From NCBI GenBank assembly GCA_937967325.1, contig CALBSQ010000256.1, forward strand, positions 1-5,473: a stretch of DNA of 5,473 nucleotides. The letters run 5' to 3'. Source of the stretch: an uncultured Chloroflexota bacterium (GTDB taxonomy: Bacteria > Chloroflexota > UBA4733). Shown here one piece after another: positions 1 through 5,433 of the stretch. Under the pieces are notes generated by a model. That model did no database searches. It was given only the letters and a program-made list of their open reading frames with translations, and had not been told where the DNA came from. Both the position numbers and the translations under genes were made by a program. Numbering within the stretch: position 1 is the stretch's first letter; each line of letters begins with the position of its first letter.

Positions 1-31
1 ACTCCGGCTTTCGGGTGCCCTCTGGGCGTTC

Positions 32-49
32 TCCCCCGCAAGCGGGGGA
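32..49. repeat. GC-rich hairpin (stem TCCCCCG/CGGGGGA)
   Basis: A perfect 7-bp stem at 32-38 pairs with 43-49 around the loop CAAG. No T-run follows on either strand, so it is not a textbook intrinsic terminator. It sits 24 nt before a second GC-rich hairpin, and the pair looks like a dispersed intergenic repeat downstream of the nucleoside hydrolase. It may also act as a transcript end or mRNA-stabilising structure for that gene, which reads leftwards into it. Confidence 0.5.
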
Positions 50-73
50 AAGGCCGTAACGGAAAGCGCGTCT

Positions 74-100
74 CCCCTCGCCCGCCGAGCGGGAGAGGGG
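74..100. repeat. Long GC-rich hairpin, REP-like
   Basis: CCCCTC (74-79) pairs with GAGGGG (95-100). After one G/A mismatch, CCCGC (81-85) pairs with GCGGG (89-93) over a three-base loop. The tail CCGGGGGTGAGGG follows at 101-113. From general knowledge, similar GAGAGGGG-CCGGGGGTGAGGG strings recur between genes in several high-GC bacteria, which is why I call it repeat-like. This is from memory, not a search. There is no poly-T tract. Together with the hairpin at 32-49 it is most of what the 166-nt left flank holds; I see no coding signal there. Confidence 0.5.
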
Positions 101-166
101 CCGGGGGTGAGGGTCCGCTGTCGCATTCGCCAGCAGCGTCCATTCTGCACAGGCGTCACAATGACG

Positions 167-1087
167 TTAGCTTCCTTGCTCGGCCGGCATTGCTCCGGTG
201 ATCGTTTGCAGCAGATGCTCGATGAAGGCATCCGGCTCCGCGTCTACGGACACATCAACGGGGGACGTCGCTGAATCGGCGGCGTCTAGTCGCACCAGCT
301 CCGGCCCGTATGTTGCTCTCAGCGCCGTCGGGTGCATAGTGAGGAATTGATCGGTGTAGGCGAGTGACAAGGTGAGCGGGTCGTACATCGCCGTGTCAGC
401 GCGCCCAGTCTGGTGCAGGTAGAGCTCCAGCATTGCCGCCGCCCCCATACAGGCGGGATCGCCGCTGCGCTGAAGCCGGTCCTGAGCAGGACGGCCCAGG
501 CGCGCTCGCATCGTCACTTCGAACGTGCCGATGCGCAGGGGCGCCGCGCTCTCCAGCACGATCTGGGTCGCCGCGGCGTCCGAGTTCACGTTGTGCTCGC
601 CTTTGGCGGCATCGGCTCCGAGCCGGCCGCCCATCAGGATCAGGGCGCGCAGCCGCCCCACGATGTCCGGCGCCTCCCGTAGCACCGCGCCGACGTTGGT
701 CAGGGGACCGATGGCAACAAGCACCGGGGCTACCGGCGACATCCTGATCCGCCGAATCAGAAAGGCGACGGCGCCGCTGTTGGCGCCGGTTCCGACCGGC
801 TCGTCGGCGGTAGCGAAGCCCAGGCCGGAAGACATCACCGGCCCAGGGTCACGGCCCGACAGCGTCGTGCCGAGGCCGGTCACCACTGGTACGTCGGTCC
901 GTCCGGCCAGACGCAGCAGCTTCCGGGCGATGCGAGTGCGCTCGTTCACATCGCCATAGACGGTCGTCACACCCATCAGCTCCACCTGTGGCTGTCGCGC
1001 AGCCAAGAGCAGCGCGAAGACATCGTCGACGTCGTCGCCGATGTCGGTATCTAGGAGCAAGGGAACTCGACTATCCGAAAACGACAT
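167..1087 (-). CDS. Nucleoside hydrolase (inosine/uridine-preferring family)
   Basis: Predicted cytoplasmic N-ribohydrolase that splits a nucleoside into free base and ribose (purine or pyrimidine salvage or catabolism); the exact substrate cannot be read from sequence. Numbering from the ATG at 1087 (306 aa, usual family length): the Ca2+/ribose-binding motif DTDIGDDVDD is at residues 13-22, GPLTN at 127-131, LMGG at 151-154, EHNVNSD at 164-170, and the late catalytic-site Asp in MYDP at 234-237. Two points depart from the textbook enzymes. The N-terminal aspartate motif is spaced DTDxGxDxDD rather than DTDxGxDD, a variant I recall in other family members. The usual His before the late Asp is Tyr (Y235), so base protonation may differ. 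The frame stays open up to a TTG at 1168, but that codon lies inside the inverted-repeat element and the extra 27 residues are Pro/Ala-rich without family similarity, so I prefer ATG 1087. Only a weak GAGG lies 13 nt upstream of it. The gene is divergent from the SDR gene. No signal peptide is seen. Confidence 0.9.
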   Translation of the reverse strand: MSFSDSRVPLLLDTDIGDDVDDVFALLLAARQPQVELMGVTTVYGDVNERTRIARKLLRLAGRTDVPVVTGLGTTLSGRDPGPVMSSGLGFATADEPVGTGANSGAVAFLIRRIRMSPVAPVLVAIGPLTNVGAVLREAPDIVGRLRALILMGGRLGADAAKGEHNVNSDAAATQIVLESAAPLRIGTFEVTMRARLGRPAQDRLQRSGDPACMGAAAMLELYLHQTGRADTAMYDPLTLSLAYTDQFLTMHPTALRATYGPELVRLDAADSATSPVDVSVDAEPDAFIEHLLQTITGAMPAEQGS

Positions 1088-1168
1088 TGGCTTCGCCAAT
1101 CCTCGCGGCACAACTGGTGGCGCCGGCGCCTCCGTTGTACCATCCAGCCAGTCGAGCGGCCATGTCAA

Positions 1169-1188
1169 CCGGACGCTAAAGCGTCCGG
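1169..1188. repeat. Palindrome in left arm of the element
   Basis: CCGGACGCTAAAGCGTCCGG is a perfect 9-bp inverted repeat around a central AA. It is the exact reverse complement of the palindrome at 1295-1314. It lies five bases in from the element's left end. Confidence 0.8.
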
Positions 1189-1200
1189 CTCACAGGACGA

Positions 1201-1216
1201 AGCCCCTCACGGGGCT
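1201..1216 (-). repeat. Terminator-like hairpin, left arm
   Basis: AGCCCC (1201-1206) pairs with GGGGCT (1211-1216) over a TCAC loop, and outer CGAA/TTCG bases can extend the stem past a small bulge. Read on the minus strand, towards the nucleoside hydrolase, it is followed by TCGTCCTG, so the T-tract is poor. It is the counterpart of the hairpin at 1268-1282 in the other arm. Confidence 0.5.
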
Positions 1217-1267
1217 CTTCGGTTGGTAGCCTTGAGTCCTATCATGGAAAAGAGCGCGCCGCCGGCC

Positions 1268-1290
1268 AGCCCCGAAGGGGCTTTGTTGTG
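1268..1290 (+). terminator. Possible intrinsic terminator inside right arm
   Basis: AGCCCC (1268-1273) and GGGGCT (1277-1282) form a 6-bp GC-rich stem with a GAA loop, followed by TTGTTGTG. With the last stem base this gives a moderately T-rich tail (TTTGTTGT). It points towards the SDR gene and could stop transcription arriving from the element's centre. Because it is part of the repeated arm, the structure may serve the element rather than either gene. Confidence 0.35.
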
Positions 1291-1294
1291 TGAG

Positions 1295-1314
1295 CCGGAC
1301 GCTTTAGCGTCCGG
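1295..1314. repeat. Palindrome in right arm of the element
   Basis: CCGGACGCTTTAGCGTCCGG is a perfect 9-bp inverted repeat around TT. It mirrors the palindrome at 1169-1188 and ends five bases before the right boundary of the element. It lies about 40 nt upstream of the SDR start codon, so it would sit in that gene's leader if transcription begins further left. Confidence 0.8.
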
Positions 1315-1342
1315 TTGACTGATGCTGAGGACCTGGAGAGTT

Positions 1343-1346
1343 GGAG
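1343..1346 (+). promoter_or_regulatory. Shine-Dalgarno of SDR gene
   Basis: GGAG lies six bases before the ATG at 1353. This decides the start in favour of that ATG over the in-frame TTG at 1341, which overlaps the site itself and would add four residues. Confidence 0.7.
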
Positions 1347-1352
1347 ATCAAG

Positions 1353-2138
1353 ATGGGACGACTGGAAGGCCGAGTTGCCATCGTCACAGGAGGCGCGTCC
1401 GGTATCGGTGCAGCAACCGTGGAGCTTTTTGCTAAGGAAGGCGCAGTCGTCGTGATCGCCGACCGCCTGGCAGAGGCCGCCGAGCGCGTGGCCGAGCGCG
1501 CGCGGCAGGCGGGCGGGCGGGCCTTGGCGGTGCAGTGTGACGTTGCCGAGGAGGAGTCGGTCATCGTCATGGTGCGACGGGCCGCTCAGGAATGTGGTCG
1601 GCCGACCGTGCTGTTCAACAACGCCGGCGTCGACCTGGGCGGCACGGTCGCCAACACGACGCCCGAGCGCTGGCAGCGCACGCTGGACGTGAACTTGTCC
1701 AGCGTCTACCGCTGCAGCCGTGAGGTGCTGCCGCACATGATCGCAGCCGGCGGCGGATCGATCGTCAACACCTCCTCCGTGCAAGGTCTCTACGGCTTCC
1801 CCAGCTACGCGGCCTACGCGACCTCAAAGGCGGGCATCATCGGGCTGACACGGCAGATGGCGATTGACGTGGCGCGGCACCAAATCAGGGTCAATGCCAT
1901 CTGCCCCGGCGCCATCGCAACCCCGCTCGCGGAAAACACCAAGCGCCTGGAAAGCGCCTACCCCATCCAGCCCGAGGGGCCGTTACCTCCAGATCAGGCC
2001 GAGCGACCGGCGCCGCTCGGCATCGGCAAGCCGGAGCATATCGCGGCGGCGGCGCTCTTCCTGGCGAGCGATGACGCCGCCTACATCACCGGCCATAGCT
2101 TGGTGGTTGATGGGGGCATGTCGGCGCGAATCTATTAG
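1353..2138 (+). CDS. SDR family NAD(P)-dependent oxidoreductase
   Basis: Classical short-chain dehydrogenase/reductase of 261 aa, standard length, cytoplasmic. The Rossmann cofactor motif TGGASGIG is at residues 12-19. An Asp at the end of strand beta-2 (IADR, D37) predicts a preference for NAD over NADP. NNAG is at 89-92. The catalytic tetrad is complete: N114, S142 (NTSS), Y155 and K159 (YATSK). PG at 185-186 and the C-terminal VVDGGM are also typical. The reaction is reversible oxidation of an alcohol or sugar hydroxyl to a carbonyl. The substrate is not readable; related proteins are often annotated 3-oxoacyl-ACP reductase or glucose 1-dehydrogenase by default, and neither name is justified here. 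The substrate-loop region (about 190-220) is long and proline-rich (PEGPLPPDQAERPAP). The neighbouring nucleoside hydrolase is divergent and the esterase-like gene convergent, so the SDR is probably transcribed alone. Its promoter must lie within or beyond the inverted-repeat element. Confidence 0.93.
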   Translation: MGRLEGRVAIVTGGASGIGAATVELFAKEGAVVVIADRLAEAAERVAERARQAGGRALAVQCDVAEEESVIVMVRRAAQECGRPTVLFNNAGVDLGGTVANTTPERWQRTLDVNLSSVYRCSREVLPHMIAAGGGSIVNTSSVQGLYGFPSYAAYATSKAGIIGLTRQMAIDVARHQIRVNAICPGAIATPLAENTKRLESAYPIQPEGPLPPDQAERPAPLGIGKPEHIAAAALFLASDDAAYITGHSLVVDGGMSARIY

Positions 2139-2194
2139 GTAGTCATTGGCCATGGGCGGTGGCGGCGCTGGGGCCGCGATTGCGATCGGCGGCC

Positions 2195-2221
2195 AAGCGA
2201 CCGGGGCGACTGCGGTCGCTT
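2195..2221. terminator. Hairpin in convergent gap, possible bidirectional terminator
   Basis: AAGCGACCG (2195-2203) pairs perfectly with CGGTCGCTT (2213-2221) over a 9-nt loop. It lies 56 nt after the SDR stop and about 95 nt after the stop of the convergent hydrolase gene. On the plus strand it is followed by CCATTTGAC, a very weak T-tract. Position and stem suit a transcript end; the missing T-run keeps confidence modest. The rest of the 178-nt gap shows no gene. Confidence 0.4.
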
Positions 2222-2316
2222 CCATTTGACGAGGGCCGTCCGCCGGATGGGGATACCGCGGTCGCTGGTATGGGCGCAACGGGCATCGAGCCTGGCAACG
2301 GGCCCGCTAGTCGGCG

Positions 2317-4299
2317 TCAGGCGGGTGCGATTCGGCGCCCGGCCAGGAGCTGATCCAGGTCAGCCAGACTGGCATGCGCGGCAAGACCCGGGATCAAGTA
2401 TTCGATCGCTGGCTGGACCCAGCCAGGACGCTGCAGATACAGTCTGTCGGTCACCAGCGCCTGGAGGTCGGGCAACGGCGTCTCGAATTCGACCGCCTCG
2501 AGCCGGGGGTCGAGGGCTGCGGCGAGACAGCCCCGAAAGGCGCCACGGCCGCTGCCGAACAGCCGAATCGGCCGTGCGCCCAGGGCGATCTCGGGATCGG
2601 TGTAAGAGAATTCTACCGCCCTGAGCACATCAAAGACCTGCGCAGCCGCCAGACTGTCGTCCAGCCAGAGCAGATCGGTGGCCAGCTTGTAGAGCGTCGA
2701 GTGCGCATCGTTTCGACCCGGCCGAATCGCATGGGGAGTCAGCGCGCCGGCGCCGCGAACGTCGAGCGCGAGGACGGCATTGCCCGCGGCGACCTGTTCC
2801 AACAACCAGTCGCGGCGGCTTTCCAACTCGGCGGTCCCCTCGTCGAAGCAGGCGAGGAGTAAGGCGCTGTACGCTCGATCGCTCGGGCGCAGGAGGATAC
2901 CGGCGTTCAAGATGCCGCGCTCCGGTCGCCAGAAACCACGCAGGACGGAGACTCCAGGCAGCTTCGGGCCAGGCAGCCAGCGAGGAAAGAACTCCGGCAG
3001 CGGATCGCGATGGCGATGCATGACCTCAAGCAGCCAGCGGCGGGAAACGTCGGCGCGCGCCGCGGTGTTAGCCGGCTCCGTGGCCGTTGCGTGGAACTCC
3101 GCCAGGTTCAGATCAAAGACGCGCCGAATCTGGGGCCGATCCAGCAGCACCTGACCGGAGCGGGTACAGCGGAGCTCCTCGACCGAGAAGGGGCGGGGCT
3201 CGGTGTGGTCTACCGCCGCGGCATCGCGCCCGAGGAGATGCCGTGCAAAGAAGGTCGTCGCTGCCTGTGCCAGCGCCGGATGGTACTGGTGGGTGCAGCG
3301 GGCGCGAGCGAGCTCGATGTTCTCCTCCTTGCCGAGCAGGCGATACACCGGCCTGGCCCGCTCCACGGTCGCGACGGTTCCTTCCAAGGCGAAGAAGTCG
3401 TACTCCGCCGCCAGGACGAGGACCGGGCGCGGAGCCATGGCGATGAGGCTGTCCTCGTGGTCGATACCCGCGGCGGTCCCACCCGACAGAATCTGCTCGC
3501 CATCCTGGGACTGGCCGGTCCACATGTACTCGCGCCGGCGGGTGATGAACGTGCCCGGCGCGGCGGCGGCCAGGCGGGGCTCGACCAGCATCATCCAGGC
3601 CGCCTGCGTGCCACCGCCACTGCTGCCCGTGATGGCGATGCGCGCGGCGTCATCTTCGGGCCTGGTAACCAGATAGTCGATAGCGCGGATGGCGTCGTGG
3701 ACGAAGTAGCGCACGATGGACTGGCCGGCGAGCCAGCATTGGTAGGCGGCGTAGGTGTGCTCGACGGTGCCCCACCGCACCTGCTCGTTCCCGGCGGAAT
3801 CCATGTAGCTCTTTCGCTCGCCCTGGCCGATCGGATCTATGGCAAAGACGACCAGCCCGTTGCGCGCCAGGCGCTGGCAGACCCCCTGGTAGGCCGGGTG
3901 GGCCTTGGCGTGCTCGGCGTGGCCGCACACAAAAAGGACCGCACCAGTCGGCCCGTGCAGGCCGTGCGGCAAGTAGAGATTCCCCGTGACGAACACGTCG
4001 GGCAGGCTCTGGAAGATGATCTGCTCGATGTCGAACCCGTCGCTGCGAAGCGTTCCGGTGTGCTCCGACTGCAATGGCGTGTCGCTCGGCGGAAGGCCAC
4101 CCATCAGCTCGATGGTGCGCGTTCTCAGGTAGCGCTGCCAGTCGGCGATCTGCTCCGGCGTAGTGAGCCCATCCTTGTGCCGCTCCCAACGCTCGAACTG
4201 CGCGTCCGATCGCTGGTAGACGTGCATCTGGAGATCCAGCGCGGCGTCGTAGTAGCCGTCGAGGTGGGAGCCGAAGCCGAGGGGAATGTCCGTGCCCAT
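2317..4299 (-). CDS. Two-unit alpha/beta hydrolase, acetyl xylan esterase-like
   Basis: A 660-residue alpha/beta hydrolase, probably a serine esterase acting on acylated sugars or other esters; substrate unknown. Unit 1 (about 85-360) has LFVCGHAEHAKA (122-133, oxyanion-hole region), DPIGQGER (155-162) and the nucleophile elbow GSSGGG with Ser227. A likely acid is D301 (VLAAEYD) and likely histidines are H337 or H340 (THQYH). The order and spacing match the acetyl-xylan-esterase/prolyl-oligopeptidase-type fold. Residues 1-84 form a helical N-terminal extension. Unit 2 (about 440-660) repeats the fold's outline (LDVRGAG at 512-518, then RLFGSGRGA at 579-587), but the elbow has Gly583 where the Ser should be, so this half is probably structural or substrate-binding. 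The chain ends soon after LADLDQLLAGRR, a place where I would expect related proteins to continue a little, so a short C-terminal truncation is possible. No signal peptide or membrane segment is visible, so it is probably cytoplasmic and may act on imported oligosaccharide or small esters. The ATG at 4299 has an AGG eight bases upstream. The gene is convergent with the SDR and separated from the upstream HEPN gene by 233 nt, so it likely has its own promoter. Confidence 0.85.
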   Translation of the reverse strand: MGTDIPLGFGSHLDGYYDAALDLQMHVYQRSDAQFERWERHKDGLTTPEQIADWQRYLRTRTIELMGGLPPSDTPLQSEHTGTLRSDGFDIEQIIFQSLPDVFVTGNLYLPHGLHGPTGAVLFVCGHAEHAKAHPAYQGVCQRLARNGLVVFAIDPIGQGERKSYMDSAGNEQVRWGTVEHTYAAYQCWLAGQSIVRYFVHDAIRAIDYLVTRPEDDAARIAITGSSGGGTQAAWMMLVEPRLAAAAPGTFITRRREYMWTGQSQDGEQILSGGTAAGIDHEDSLIAMAPRPVLVLAAEYDFFALEGTVATVERARPVYRLLGKEENIELARARCTHQYHPALAQAATTFFARHLLGRDAAAVDHTEPRPFSVEELRCTRSGQVLLDRPQIRRVFDLNLAEFHATATEPANTAARADVSRRWLLEVMHRHRDPLPEFFPRWLPGPKLPGVSVLRGFWRPERGILNAGILLRPSDRAYSALLLACFDEGTAELESRRDWLLEQVAAGNAVLALDVRGAGALTPHAIRPGRNDAHSTLYKLATDLLWLDDSLAAAQVFDVLRAVEFSYTDPEIALGARPIRLFGSGRGAFRGCLAAALDPRLEAVEFETPLPDLQALVTDRLYLQRPGWVQPAIEYLIPGLAAHASLADLDQLLAGRRIAPA

Positions 4300-4532
4300 G
4301 CGTTGCGCCTGTCCTCTCCGCTGCTAACCGTGCCCACGGTGCCACTCGACGGCGAGGATCTCCTCCACACCCCGAGCTTTGCGCTGATGGCCGCTCGCGC
4401 CGAGCGATGCAAAAGGCGACTGCTTACGCCGAATGGGTCGAGCCTGAAGAGCGATATCAGCGCACGCCTGGTGACTAGGGAGACGGAGGTACCACCGAAT
4501 CGGAGTAGGCGTGTTGGATCGGACGACTGTGC
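4300..4532. other. Intergenic region upstream of hydrolase gene
   Basis: These 233 nt separate the HEPN stop codon from the hydrolase start. I see only a small hairpin, ACCGT (4327-4331) with ACGGT (4336-4340), just upstream of the hydrolase leader. There is no good -35/-10 pair and no convincing HEPN terminator. A promoter for the hydrolase gene is expected here but not recognisable by eye. Confidence 0.4.
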
Positions 4533-4940
4533 TCAGGCTCGGACCTCCCCGGGCAGGCGGCTGAGGATCGCCTCGTAGACTTCGCGGGCTGGGCCGAGCG
4601 ACTCGCGGGTCTCATGCTCCGCAGGAGCGAGCGGCGCACCGGGATAGCGGAACCTCCAAGCATACGGTGTAAGATCCCTTGCTCGATCCACTAGGGCCGC
4701 CATGGTCGAATCCAGCGCCACCACCGTAATTCCGAGTGTGTCAAGGTCGTGGGTCCGGGGAAACGGGCGTTCGTGTGCGGCCAGGAACGCCTTGAGCGCC
4801 TTTTCCGCGGCCTGCTGGCTGTGAAAGGCCGCCCCACGTAAGAGGGGTGGGGCCGCGGTCAGATCGTGCTCGGCTTCGCGCAGGTCATCGGCAGCACGCT
4901 CCGGCCACTCGCGAACCTCTGCCGCGACCTCAGGCCGCAT
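4533..4940 (-). CDS. HEPN domain protein, probable toxin of HEPN/MNT module
   Basis: A 135-aa, mostly helical protein of the HEPN family (PF05168/COG2250 type). The signature stretch FHSQQAAEKALKAFLAAH is at residues 39-56, followed by RPFPRTHDLDTL (58-69). R58 and H64 fit the R-x(4-6)-H motif used for RNA cleavage by many HEPN nucleases; R62 also lies near. A second family hallmark, RYPG, is at 98-101 after TPYAW. In HEPN/MNT pairs the HEPN protein is a ribonuclease-like toxin neutralised by the nucleotidyltransferase partner. The arrangement here (MNT first, HEPN overlapping its 3' end) matches. In characterised HepT toxins (DUF86 type) the motif is followed by a Tyr that MntA AMPylates; here it reads HDL, with no Tyr at that place. 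The start ATG at 4940 has GGGAG eight bases upstream, inside the MNT gene. Not all HEPN proteins of this subtype are proven toxins, so the role is inferred. Confidence 0.85.
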   Translation of the reverse strand: MRPEVAAEVREWPERAADDLREAEHDLTAAPPLLRGAAFHSQQAAEKALKAFLAAHERPFPRTHDLDTLGITVVALDSTMAALVDRARDLTPYAWRFRYPGAPLAPAEHETRESLGPAREVYEAILSRLPGEVRA

Positions 4941-5265
4941 AGACGACTCTCCCTTCCCGCAGCACCGTCGCGGGAAGCGAAGATACCGCCCGGCTGCGCG
5001 ACTCGAACTCTTCGCACGTCCAGACGAGCACGTCCTTCGCTACTCCTACTCCGCACAGCGCCCGAAACGCCAGCACATCCCGCCGGTGCGGAGCAAGATC
5101 GGAGTCGGGCACGACCGCCAGGAGATCGTAGTCGCTATCGGGTCCGACGTCGCCGCGCGCTCTCGATCCGAAGAGGTAGATCCGTTCGGGACGCAGAGCA
5201 TGCACGAGGCGGTCCACCATTTCACGCAGCACCAGATCCCGCTCCAGCAGGGGGGCACGTGTCAC
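4930..5265 (-). CDS. MNT-type nucleotidyltransferase, probable antitoxin
   Basis: A 111-aa minimal nucleotidyltransferase of the DNA-polymerase-beta superfamily. The catalytic motif GSRARGDVGPDSDYD (residues 33-47) is the canonical GS-x10-DxD, with metal-binding D45 and D47. A third acidic residue, D78 in KDVLVW, is in the usual place. The C-terminal EGRVVYA is also typical of the family. Known MntA antitoxins transfer AMP to a HEPN toxin; all residues needed for such chemistry appear present. The start is GTG at 5265, chosen because a near-perfect AGGAGG lies seven bases upstream and the length fits the family. Its TGA stop lies within the first codons of the HEPN gene (11-nt overlap, different frame), implying translational coupling with the antitoxin made first. 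Alternatively this is an uncharacterised NTase/HEPN pair with a non-toxin role. Confidence 0.88.
   Translation of the reverse strand: MTRAPLLERDLVLREMVDRLVHALRPERIYLFGSRARGDVGPDSDYDLLAVVPDSDLAPHRRDVLAFRALCGVGVAKDVLVWTCEEFESRSRAVSSLPATVLREGRVVYAA
4949..4953 (-). promoter_or_regulatory. Shine-Dalgarno of HEPN gene within MNT
   Basis: GGGAG on the minus strand lies eight bases before the HEPN ATG (4940) and within the last codons of the MNT gene. It supports this start and coupled translation of the overlapping pair. Confidence 0.6.
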
Positions 5266-5272
5266 GATCCCA

Positions 5273-5278
5273 CCTCCT
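5273..5278 (-). promoter_or_regulatory. Strong Shine-Dalgarno of MNT gene
   Basis: AGGAGG on the minus strand lies seven bases before the GTG at 5265. This is the best ribosome binding site in the window. It fixes the unusual GTG start and suggests the antitoxin-like protein is translated efficiently. Confidence 0.8.
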
Positions 5279-5433
5279 CGGTCAGTCAGGCGAGGACGAA
5301 CCGCACGGCCTGGCGGGCCCGGCGGACTGCCTCGGTCGGCCGCTCAGGTTGACTTTCTTTGCGGCCGTATATCCCCTGTCGACATCAAGCGACCCAAGAT
5401 GACGCTTACTTATCGGTACTTTGTTGACGGCGG

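Larger units (their letters stand above)
1164..1319. mobile_element. Paired inverted-repeat element (MITE- or REPIN-like), no transposase
   Basis: The two ends, 1164-1194 and 1289-1319, are perfect 31-bp inverted copies beginning GTCAACCGGACGC. The similarity continues inward with a few mismatches and one indel to about 1216 and 1267, leaving a unique centre of about 45-50 bp. Each arm contains two hairpins, so the element can form four local hairpins or one large cruciform. It has no coding capacity of its own, and no convincing target-site duplication flanks it (AT left, TG right). This architecture is shared by miniature inverted-repeat transposable elements and by REP doublets (REPINs/BIMEs). 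Which of the two it is cannot be decided from one copy. It occupies the divergent spacer between the nucleoside hydrolase and SDR genes, so it probably affects the promoters or leaders of both. Confidence 0.65.

Noticed and set aside
525..959. Plus-strand open frame opposite the nucleoside hydrolase
   Set aside because: Composition is Arg/Ser/Pro-rich with no motif, and the opposite strand encodes a complete enzyme, so it is a shadow of high GC content.
1242..1784. Minus-strand open frame spanning the repeat element and the SDR gene
   Set aside because: It is antisense to the SDR active-site region and its product is His/Asp-rich without homology signals.
3010..4578. A 522-codon open frame on the plus strand opposite the hydrolase gene
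   Set aside because: It is antisense to a gene with clear family motifs. Its product is low-complexity Arg/Gly/Val-rich with no recognisable domain, as expected from the complement of a GC-rich coding strand.
4324..4611. Minus-strand frame without ATG ending VEEILAVEWHRGHG just upstream of the hydrolase gene, considered as a gene remnant
   Set aside because: The tail looks protein-like, but the frame has a stop at 4612-4614, only a GTG start 14 codons from the end, and overlaps the HEPN 3' end. Such a frame is expected by chance at this GC content.
5349..5375. TTGACT ... TATATC on the plus strand as a promoter
   Set aside because: The spacer is only 13 nt, too short for a sigma-70-type promoter, and no plus-strand gene follows.
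5355..5400. TTGGGT ... GATATA on the minus strand as promoter of the MNT/HEPN operon
   Set aside because: Each box matches its consensus at only about half the positions. The location is sensible but the match is too weak to annotate.
4866..5402. Plus-strand open frame of 178 codons opposite the HEPN/MNT genes
   Set aside because: It covers two convincingly coding minus-strand genes, has Arg/Pro/Ala-rich content and no domain signature.
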